Of a stretch of DNA of 6,391 nucleotides, positions 1 to 5,222 are shown piece by piece. The stretch is from Nitrospinae bacterium AH_259_B05_G02_I21. GTDB taxonomy: Bacteria; JADFOP01. The notes below the pieces were generated by a model, which was given only the letters and a program-made list of their open reading frames with translations, was not told where the DNA came from and searched no databases. The position numbers and the translations under genes are program-made. Location of the stretch: the NCBI GenBank assembly GCA_027717595.1, contig JALLOF010000064.1, forward strand, positions 1-6,391. The letters are read 5' to 3'. Position 1 is the first letter of the stretch, and every line of letters begins with the position of its first letter.

Positions 1-69
1 AAATTACGAAAAACCAGGGCATCCAGGAAACGTCGCAAACTAGCTACTAAGCCTCGTAAACGTAAATAA
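1..69 (+). CDS. C-terminal end of an unidentified Lys/Arg-rich protein (5' truncated by the window edge)
   Basis: Reading from base 1 gives 22 sense codons and a TAA stop at 67-69. The translated tail is extremely basic: more than half of its residues are Lys or Arg, there is no acidic residue, and it ends in PRKRK. Such tails occur on nucleoid-associated or histone-like proteins, on some ribosomal proteins and on other RNA/DNA binders, but nothing here identifies the family. The stretch is about 43% GC and uses AT-ending codons (AAA, TTA, CGT, ACT), unlike the GC-ending codons of the B12 genes downstream, so it may have a different history. It lies on the same strand as the btu operon, but a terminator (245-273) and a separate promoter (384-412) stand between them, so it is probably an independent unit. 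Because only the end is visible, it could also be a chance open frame. Confidence 0.4.
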   Translation, partial: KLRKTRASRKRRKLATKPRKRK

Positions 70-244
70 CTGGTTCCGTAGAGCCATCCTCCCTGTTATA
101 TGGCTACTTCATAAAAGGGCATATTACACGATGAAATGTTAACTTCCCCGCCGATTAGCTCAGTATCATATTTCGTTGAAATATGCACCCAGGGCAATTC
201 TTCTACGCCTGGCCTCCCTGCGGAGGCGTAGGGGGGGTCGGACG
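70..244. other. Non-coding spacer with two hairpins, possibly part of a small structured RNA
   Basis: No convincing gene is seen here. The left part (to about 190) is AT-richer, roughly 40% GC, and composition then jumps to about 65% or more. It contains a perfect 8-bp hairpin with a 3-nt loop (167-174 pairs with 178-185). It also contains a second hairpin made of CTACG (203-207) with CGTAG (227-231) and CCTCC (213-217) with GGAGG (222-226), with a 5-nt bulge and a CTGC loop; an alternative pairing of 203-210 with 224-231 is also perfect. The terminator follows directly. This could be a long 3' UTR of the gene ending at 69 or a small RNA. No clear promoter was found inside it. Confidence 0.4.
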
Positions 245-273
245 AGCCCGAAACCATTGGGTTTCGGGCTTTT
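245..273 (+). terminator. Rho-independent transcription terminator
   Basis: A perfect 11-bp inverted repeat (245-255 with 260-270) closes an ATTG loop (256-259). It is followed by a short T run (270-273). The stem has a GC-rich base and an A/T-rich top. The T tract is brief, so efficiency is uncertain. It would end transcription from the left and insulate the riboswitch promoter about 110 bp downstream. Confidence 0.75.
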
Positions 274-383
274 CACGTCTCCGGCCGCAGGAAGGCGGAA
301 GAACTTGCCCCGGACGGCGGGGGGGTTCCTCGACCCGGCCGAGGCGGTTTCAGCCCGACGAGATTTACCGCCCCCGCCCGTGT

Positions 384-412
384 TTGACACTTCCGAGAGA
401 ACTCGATATGCT
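384..412 (+). promoter_or_regulatory. Sigma70-type promoter for the riboswitch/btu operon
   Basis: The -35 box TTGACA (384-389) is a perfect consensus match. It is followed by a spacer of exactly 17 nt and the -10 box TATGCT (407-412), which matches four of six positions including the essential A2 and T6. The predicted start site is about 418-420, only 2-4 nt before the first paired base of the riboswitch P1 stem (422), so the transcript would begin almost directly with the aptamer. The leader from there to the first ATG is about 325 nt. Confidence 0.75.
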
Positions 413-421
413 GGCTTTCGT

Positions 422-618
422 GTCGCCTGATGCGGCCGGGGTGACCCGGCCCGGGAAGCCGGTGAAAATCCGGCGCGGCTCCCGCCGCTGTCAGGGGGAC
501 GGCGCGGACCAGAGCGGCCTTCGCTCTTCGGGGTGGGGCCACGACCACTGCCCGCTGTTGCGGGTGGGAAGGCGGTCCGCGGCCGGTTGATCCCGAGCCA
601 GAAGACCCGTCGGGCGGC
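422..618 (+). promoter_or_regulatory. Cobalamin (B12) riboswitch aptamer
   Basis: The conserved core of the cobalamin aptamer class is plain. GGGAAG...GGTGAAAATCC runs from 453 to 471, followed by CCCGCCGCTGT (481-491), GGGAAGGC (566-573) and the B12 box GAGCCAGAAGACC (595-607). Its outer helix P1 can be traced: 422-430 pairs with 610-618 over 9 bp, including two G-U pairs. Inner helices visible include GGCCGGG/CCCGGCC around a GTGA loop (434-451), a P5-like hairpin 511-516/522-527 with loop GCCTT, and CCCGC/GCGGG around TGTT (551-564). The class senses cobalamins and normally lowers expression when ligand is bound. The position directly before a BtuFCD-type importer supports both the call and the substrate of that importer. 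Whether adenosyl- or aquo/methylcobalamin is preferred cannot be told by eye. Confidence 0.94.
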
Positions 619-697
619 TGAGCGCTTCGTACAGTCCTCCGGGAGTTGAGGCGACGGGCCGCCATCTCTACCGACCTTCCCGACGGCTACCCTTCCG

Positions 698-740
698 CCA
701 TCTTCCCCGAGGCATCTTAAAATCGTAGCGGGGTGGATGG
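698..740 (+). promoter_or_regulatory. RBS-sequestering hairpin (riboswitch expression platform)
   Basis: CCATC (698-702) pairs with GATGG (736-740) and CCCC (705-708) pairs with GGGG (730-733). One G-U pair and one mismatch lie between, giving about ten pairs that bury the purine-rich GGGGTGG (730-736) just upstream of the ATG at 744. The loop begins GAGGC (709-713), which can pair with GCCTT (517-521) in the loop of the P5-like hairpin of the aptamer, as in the L5-L13 kissing interaction known for this riboswitch class. No hairpin followed by a U tract lies between the aptamer and the gene, so control is inferred to be at translation initiation. Confidence 0.6.
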
Positions 741-743
741 ACC

Positions 744-1616
744 ATGAGCTTGACCCCTCCCTCCAGCGAGACGGATGCTGTGGCCTTCGACGAGGTCACC
801 TTCGCCTACAGGCGCACGCCCCTCTTCGAAAACCTCACGTGGCGCGTTCCGGCGGGCAGGTTCGTCGGCCTTCTAGGTCCCAACGGATCGGGCAAGACCA
901 CGCTGCTCCACCTCGCGGCCGGCCTCCTCAAACCCCAGGCCGGCGGGGTCTCGCTCTTCGGCAAGCCCATCGAGCAGTACCGCCGGCGCGACGTGGGCCG
1001 CTCCACGGCCCTAGTGCCCCAGGAGGCGATCAGGCCGCCGTTCGCCTTTCGCGTCCGCTCCGTCGTCGAGATGGGCCGCTACCCCTACCAGGGCCGATTC
1101 CAGCCCATCTCGGCCGAGGACGAGCAGCTGGTCGAGCGCTGCCTGGAGCTGGTGGACATCTCCCCGGTGGCGGACGTTCCGATAACGGAGCTCTCAGGGG
1201 GCGAGCGACAAAGAGTCTGGCTCGCTCGGGCCCTTGCCCAGACCCCGCGCATCCTCTTGCTCGACGAGGCCACGGCGAACCTCGACGTCCGACACATGGT
1301 GGAGTTTTACCGGACTGTGCGGACCCTGAGCGATGAAGCAGGGCTCACGGTCGTCGCGGTGATTCACGACCTCACGTTGGCCGGGGCCGTCTGCCCCTAT
1401 CTGGCCCTCCTCGAATCCGGCCGCATCGTCGCCGAGGGCACGGCCTCGGAGGTCCTGACTGCCGAGCAGCTAAGCCGACTCTACGCCACCCCGGTGGCGG
1501 TAGATGAGGACCCCGTCCTCGGCACCCCGGTGGTGAGGCCTAAGTATGGGGACCCGAGGCCCATAGCCGCCGAGCTGCTTAGGGCCATGGGCCGCAAGAA
1601 GAGTACGCAACCGTGA
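744..1616 (+). CDS. btuD: Cobalamin/corrinoid ABC transporter, ATP-binding protein (BtuD-like)
   Basis: This 290-residue cytoplasmic ATPase powers corrinoid import through the downstream permease. All ABC motifs are intact: Walker A GPNGSGKTT (residues 45-53), Q-loop VPQE with Gln93, signature LSGGERQR (150-157), Walker B ILLLDE (170-175) with Glu175, D-loop NLD (179-181) and switch His208 in the IHDL context. The length fits the FecE/BtuD group (about 250-290), with a modest C-terminal extension. The ATG at 744 is preceded by GGGGTGG at 730-736; the riboswitch leader ends here. The stop overlaps the next gene. The ATPase group also serves iron-siderophore and heme importers, so the B12 assignment comes from the cobalamin riboswitch and the convergent cobUTS genes, not from the protein itself. 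ABC ATPase is certain; the substrate is very likely. Confidence 0.93.
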   Translation: MSLTPPSSETDAVAFDEVTFAYRRTPLFENLTWRVPAGRFVGLLGPNGSGKTTLLHLAAGLLKPQAGGVSLFGKPIEQYRRRDVGRSTALVPQEAIRPPFAFRVRSVVEMGRYPYQGRFQPISAEDEQLVERCLELVDISPVADVPITELSGGERQRVWLARALAQTPRILLLDEATANLDVRHMVEFYRTVRTLSDEAGLTVVAVIHDLTLAGAVCPYLALLESGRIVAEGTASEVLTAEQLSRLYATPVAVDEDPVLGTPVVRPKYGDPRPIAAELLRAMGRKKSTQP

Positions 1617-2584
1617 TGCTTGTCCTTCGGCGCCTCCTTCCCTCCCTCCTGCTGGGAGGACTGCTCCTGCTCGTAATCATTCATGCCCGCGTGGCTCGCG
1701 CCGACGGTTCTTATCCCCGGACGGTGACCTTCGCCGACGGACAGTCAATCGTCATCCCCCGCCGGCCCCAGCGGATCGTCTCGGCAACCCTGGTCAGCGA
1801 TCACATCCTGCTCGCCCTCGTCGGCCCGGAGCGCCTCGCGGCCGTTACCCGGTACGCCGCTGACCCCTCCAACAGCTTCGTGTCCGACCTCGTCCGTCGG
1901 TTTCCGCCCACCCGCCAGCTATGGCAGACCGAGGGCGCCACTGAGCTCCTGCTGACATGGGGGCCGGACCTGGTCATCCTCGCCTCGTACTCCGACCCCG
2001 CCACCATCGCCCAAATGCGAGACACCGGGATTCCCGTCCTCGTCTTGAGCCACTTTAGCTCGCTGGAAGACGTCAGAGCGAACATCCGGACCCTTGGGAG
2101 GGCCGTGGGTGAAGAACGCAAAGCGGAGCGGCTCGTCGCCGAGATGGACCGACGGCTGGCGGCCGTGGCCCGACGGGTCGCAGGGCGGCCCAAGGTGCAG
2201 GTCGCGAGCTACACGGTCATCGCCGGGCGGCCGTTCATCGAGGGAGCCTCTACGAGCTTTGACGCGGCCATCCGGGCCGCCGGTGGGGAGAACGTTGCCG
2301 TAACGGCGGCGGGCTATCAGGGCCCGGTAACCCTCTCGATGGAGCGGCTTCTGGCCCTGGACCCCGAGGTGATCCTCGTCCCAGGCGACGGTGAGGAGAG
2401 CCCCGATCGTCGCTTCCTCTTGAGCCGCCCCGGCGTGGGTGGGCTGAGGGCGGTTCGGTCCGGGCGGGTCCTGGCCGTCCCGAGCCGGTATTTCCACGCC
2501 ATCAGCCACCACATCGCGGAAAGTGTTGAGCGGTTCGCCCGCCTCATCCACCCGGAGGCCTTTGCGGGCGAGGAGGCCCCGTGA
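1616..2584 (+). CDS. btuF: Periplasmic cobalamin/corrinoid-binding protein (BtuF-like)
   Basis: This is the substrate-binding protein of the importer, 322 residues when started at ATG 1616. It has a Sec signal peptide: two Arg, a Leu-rich core (about residues 7-23), then an ARA-type site with predicted cleavage after residue 29 (VARA/DG). There is no lipobox Cys, so it should be soluble in the periplasm. The mature part follows the class III binding-protein pattern (Peripla_BP_2): a short beta region with PRRPQRIVSATL, a lobe containing GPDLVIL, a long Ala/Arg/Glu-rich linker helix (VGEERKAERLVAEMDRRL), then a second lobe with LLALDPEVILVPG and a C-terminal helical end. The start overlaps the upstream stop by 1 nt (TGATG); a GTG at 1613, overlapping by 4 nt, is nearly as likely and adds one Met. 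No strong Shine-Dalgarno is present, suggesting translational coupling. Substrate is inferred from context. Confidence 0.9.
   Translation: MLVLRRLLPSLLLGGLLLLVIIHARVARADGSYPRTVTFADGQSIVIPRRPQRIVSATLVSDHILLALVGPERLAAVTRYAADPSNSFVSDLVRRFPPTRQLWQTEGATELLLTWGPDLVILASYSDPATIAQMRDTGIPVLVLSHFSSLEDVRANIRTLGRAVGEERKAERLVAEMDRRLAAVARRVAGRPKVQVASYTVIAGRPFIEGASTSFDAAIRAAGGENVAVTAAGYQGPVTLSMERLLALDPEVILVPGDGEESPDRRFLLSRPGVGGLRAVRSGRVLAVPSRYFHAISHHIAESVERFARLIHPEAFAGEEAP
2571..2576 (+). promoter_or_regulatory. Ribosome binding site of the btuC-like gene
   Basis: AGGAGG is a perfect Shine-Dalgarno core ending 4 nt before a GTG at 2581. It lies inside the end of the upstream gene and supports this GTG, in a GTGA overlap with the upstream stop, as the real start. 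Confidence 0.75.
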
Positions 2585-3630
2585 GGGCAAGGGCAGCCGG
2601 CGTCTTGTGGGTGGGCGGATTCACCCTCCTGCTTGGGCTTTTCATCATCGCAGGGGTGGTCCTCGGCGAGACGCCCGTGGCCTGGGCCGATCTCCGGCAG
2701 GTCATCCTGTACGCCGTCGGCCTCCAGGAGGGCCCGGTGAACGAGGTGCCCTACGCCATCATCGTGCAGATCAGGCTGCCTCAAGTGCTATGTGGGGCCC
2801 TGGTGGGAGGAGCCCTGGCCCTGGCGGGGACCATGCTCCAAGGGCTCTTCCGAAACCCCCTGGCCGCACCCGGCCTGATCGGCGTGACTGCAGGAGGGGC
2901 CTTCGGGGCCGTAGTAGCCTACCACACGGGCCTGGCGGCTGCGTCCCTCATGGCGGTGCCCGCGAGCGCCTTCGCAGGAGCGCTGGTCGTCGCCTTCGTC
3001 GTCTATAGGGTGGCCACCCGCGGGGGCGAGACCCACATCCCCACGCTTCTTCTGACGGGCATCGCCTTTACCGCCCTCATCGGGGCGGCTACCTCCGCCG
3101 TCTTGGCCCTGAGCCTTCGCTCCTGGGAGGTGGCCCGAGAGATTCTCTTCTGGTCCCTCGGGGGGCTCGAGGACCGCCGGTGGGAGCACGTCTTGATGGT
3201 TCTGCCGCCAGTGGTGTTGGGCTCGGGCGGTGGGCTTCTCTACGCCCGCGAGCTCAACATCCTCACCCTCGGTGACAGAACGGCGGCGACCCTGGGGGTG
3301 GAAACAGCGGCGGTTAAGCGTAACGTGCTGGTGCTGGCGGCGTTGGCCACGGGCGCGGCGGTGGCGGTCGCGGGGGTCATAGGGTTCGTGGGCCTCGTCG
3401 TGCCCCACATCATGAGGCTCCTCGTCGGCCCCGACCACCGCCGCCTCCTGCCGGTGAGCTTCCTCGGCGGGGCTGTCTTCGTCGTGGGGATGGACCTCCT
3501 GCATCGAACCCTGATCCGTGGCATCCTCAACGCCCCGGAGATGAGACTCGGCGTGCTGACGGGCCTCGTGGGGGCTCCATTCTTCATCTACCTGCTCATC
3601 AAACAAGGCTTCGATGGCCACCTGGAATGA
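2581..3630 (+). CDS. btuC: Cobalamin/corrinoid ABC transporter permease (BtuC-like, FecCD family)
   Basis: This 349-residue inner-membrane permease is the transmembrane channel of the importer and works as a dimer in this family. Family landmarks are all present: RLPQ at the end of the first periplasmic loop (65-68), QGLFRNPLAAP (87-97) after the second membrane segment, and IGFVGLVVPHIMR (267-279), part of the cytoplasmic coupling region that contacts the ATPase. The C-terminal LGVLTGLVGAPFF closes the last helices. Hydrophobic segments are spread along the chain in a pattern consistent with ten helices, starting at about residues 8-29. The GTG start overlaps the upstream stop by 4 nt and has a strong Shine-Dalgarno. 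Length is normal for the family (about 320-350). Its TGA stop is immediately followed by the convergent TonB gene's stop, with no terminator between. Siderophore permeases share the fold; the riboswitch and cob genes favour B12. Confidence 0.93.
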   Translation: MRARAAGVLWVGGFTLLLGLFIIAGVVLGETPVAWADLRQVILYAVGLQEGPVNEVPYAIIVQIRLPQVLCGALVGGALALAGTMLQGLFRNPLAAPGLIGVTAGGAFGAVVAYHTGLAAASLMAVPASAFAGALVVAFVVYRVATRGGETHIPTLLLTGIAFTALIGAATSAVLALSLRSWEVAREILFWSLGGLEDRRWEHVLMVLPPVVLGSGGGLLYARELNILTLGDRTAATLGVETAAVKRNVLVLAALATGAAVAVAGVIGFVGLVVPHIMRLLVGPDHRRLLPVSFLGGAVFVVGMDLLHRTLIRGILNAPEMRLGVLTGLVGAPFFIYLLIKQGFDGHLE

Positions 3631-4470
3631 TCAGGGGCCGGCGGCGCGAAGGTCAAAGACAATGGGGATGACGATGGCCCCCTCCACGAACGGGTATGGG
3701 GCGGCCCGGCGGACGGCCGCCAGAGCCTCGTGGTCGAGAATGGCCATATGGCTGGAGGACTCCAGTACGACCGTCTTGGGTTGCCCGTCGTGAGCGAGGA
3801 CGAAGCGCACCCGAGCGGTCCCCTCCCAGCCGAAACGGCGAGCCGCCTGAGGATAGACGAGGGTCTTCTGGATAAGGCGTCGGATGGCCTCGAGCCGCGC
3901 ATCGCGGTCCCACCCCTTCGAGGGCTCGGCCTTGGCGACTATGAAGGGGGAGCCCGGCGGAGGAGGGGCACTGAGGGCGTGCCCTTGTGTCCTAGACCCG
4001 GGCGGGCGTGGTGTGCCGGGCCGTGGCGAGAGCCGTTGGGCGGCTGCGACGCGTCGTGGCGGCGTCGGTGGCGGCGCGGCGGGCGAGGCGCGATGAGCTT
4101 GCCCCTTCTGCACGATGCGGATCTTCCGGGGAGGCGCAGGGGCACGTTCCTCGGAAGGCGCGTTCCTCCGGACAGCCACCGTCGGCTTATGCCGGAGAGG
4201 AGCTCTCGGCGATTCGAGCCGGGCCTGAGCGGGGCTCGGGGTCCCGGCGGCTCCCCTGCCCTCCAGGACCTGCACGGAGATGACGTGGACGGGCGACAGG
4301 TTCCAGACGACGGGATGAAGCCACCACCCGGCCGCCAACACCGCCGCGGCATGGAGCCCTGCCGAGACGGCCAGGGCGAGGGTCATCGTCCTGCGAGGCC
4401 ACGCCCGTCCTTCAGCGCCGCGTCGGGCCTCCATTCCCTGGAAAGCGCCAGGGCCGCCAGAAGTTACCAT
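3631..4470 (-). CDS. tonB: TonB-family energy transducer, last gene of the cob operon
   Basis: This 279-residue protein would link proton-motive force at the inner membrane to an outer-membrane receptor. A single N-terminal membrane segment (about residues 29-51) carries Ser36 and His40 in SAGLH, the Ser-x3-His spacing typical of TonB and needed for work with ExbB/ExbD. A Pro/Arg-rich periplasmic spacer follows (about 70-185); it is strongly basic and lacks the Glu-Pro/Lys-Pro repeats of E. coli TonB. The C-terminal TonB domain spans about 192-275, with YPQAARRFGWEG, VRFVLAHDG, SSSHMAILDHEALAAVRRA and PYPF. The start at 4470 overlaps the cobS stop region by 7 nt and has GGGGGTG upstream; ATG 4434 (Met13) is an alternative but has a poor spacing. 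Neither exbB nor exbD is in the window. Placement suggests a transducer dedicated to B12 receptors, which is an inference. Confidence 0.9.
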   Translation of the reverse strand: MVTSGGPGAFQGMEARRGAEGRAWPRRTMTLALAVSAGLHAAAVLAAGWWLHPVVWNLSPVHVISVQVLEGRGAAGTPSPAQARLESPRAPLRHKPTVAVRRNAPSEERAPAPPRKIRIVQKGQAHRASPAAPPPTPPRRVAAAQRLSPRPGTPRPPGSRTQGHALSAPPPPGSPFIVAKAEPSKGWDRDARLEAIRRLIQKTLVYPQAARRFGWEGTARVRFVLAHDGQPKTVVLESSSHMAILDHEALAAVRRAAPYPFVEGAIVIPIVFDLRAAGP

Positions 4471-5222
4471 ACCGAAGCACCCCCGTGGGCCCAGGCCACC
4501 GCCACCAACGCCGGGACCACCTCAACGATTTCGCACGAAGCCCCCAGCACATCGCCCGTCAGGCCGCCAATCTTGCGGTAGGCGTACGCCGCCAGAATGA
4601 GCGTCACAGCGAGCGACGCAGCCCACGCAGCCACTCCCATCCATGCCGTGGTCAACCACCCCACAAGCGCGAGTGCCGCGAGCGCCCCTGCCGCGTGGAT
4701 CCTCGACCCGCTGCGCTGAAACACCGTGCCGAGGCCTCCTTCAGGGCGAACGTACGGAAGGACGGCCATCTCAACAACCATGGCGCATCGGCCAGCCAAG
4801 GGTATCAGGAGAATCGTCCCCCACCGCAATGGCGAGGGAATCGAGGCCACGGCGGCGATCTTCATGCTGATGACGCAAACTACGGCGGCAACTCCCATGG
4901 GGCCGGTGCGGCTGTCTCTCATGATCTCCAGCATTTGCTCACGCGGGCGTGAGCTGAAAAAGCCGTCCGCCGTATCGGCCAACCCGTCGATGTGTAGGCT
5001 GCCGGAGACACCGAGCAGGGCTATGACGACGAACACGCTGGATAAGAGCTGGGGGAAGATGCGGGCGAGCCCGTAGTCCAAGGTTGCCACAAGCACGCCA
5101 ATCAGTAACCCCACAACGGGAAAGAAGACTACGCTTCGGCCGAGCTCCTGCTCCCCGCCGCCCCAGCTCGCAGGGAGAGGGAAAATAGTCAGAAACTGGA
5201 CGGCCGCAAAAAATGGTTTCAT
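4464..5222 (-). CDS. cobS: Adenosylcobinamide-GDP ribazoletransferase (cobalamin-5'-phosphate synthase)
   Basis: CobS joins GDP-cobinamide to alpha-ribazole or its phosphate, the last assembly step of the nucleotide loop, at the inner membrane. The 252-residue product has the family hallmarks: N-terminal QFLTIFPLP (9-17), HIDGLADTADGFF (77-89) with the Asp-rich presumed metal/nucleotide site, and MRDSRTGPMG (101-110). Later come a GRCAMV segment and, near the C-terminus, KIGGLTGDVLGASCEIVE. Several hydrophobic stretches (about 31-50, 60-75, 111-127, 135-155, 175-215, 235-246) fit an integral membrane protein. Length is normal (about 245-260). ATG 5222 overlaps the cobT stop by 4 nt (ATGA); the Shine-Dalgarno is weak, so translational coupling to cobT is likely. 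No broken motif is seen. Confidence 0.96.
   Translation of the reverse strand: MKPFFAAVQFLTIFPLPASWGGGEQELGRSVVFFPVVGLLIGVLVATLDYGLARIFPQLLSSVFVVIALLGVSGSLHIDGLADTADGFFSSRPREQMLEIMRDSRTGPMGVAAVVCVISMKIAAVASIPSPLRWGTILLIPLAGRCAMVVEMAVLPYVRPEGGLGTVFQRSGSRIHAAGALAALALVGWLTTAWMGVAAWAASLAVTLILAAYAYRKIGGLTGDVLGASCEIVEVVPALVAVAWAHGGASVW

Noticed and set aside
151-225. tRNA-like start (GCCGATTAGCTCAG)
   Set aside because: It resembles a tRNA acceptor/D-arm start, but the D-stem partner, anticodon arm and a TTC-containing T-arm are missing; the following bases form an unrelated AT hairpin.
183-590. 135-codon open frame on the plus strand through the leader
   Set aside because: It runs across the terminator, promoter and riboswitch aptamer, has no ribosome site, and its translation is low-complexity Arg/Gly/Pro of the type produced by GC-rich non-coding DNA.
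619-743. Intrinsic terminator as riboswitch expression platform
   Set aside because: No GC-rich hairpin followed by a T run is present between the aptamer and the first ATG; an RBS-blocking hairpin fits instead.
2788-3621. 277-codon open frame antisense to the permease gene
   Set aside because: It is a shadow of the GC-rich codon bias of btuC; the product is His/Glu/Arg/Gly-rich with no recognisable domain, while the opposite strand encodes a clear FecCD permease.
744-3630. Iron-siderophore or heme importer instead of B12
   Set aside because: The ATPase and permease families are shared with iron uptake, but the cobalamin riboswitch directly upstream and the cobUTS genes next door favour corrinoid as substrate.
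3730-4581. 283-codon plus-strand open frame opposite the TonB gene
   Set aside because: It is antisense to a protein with a clear TonB domain and shows only low-complexity Arg/Gly/Pro-rich sequence with no motifs.
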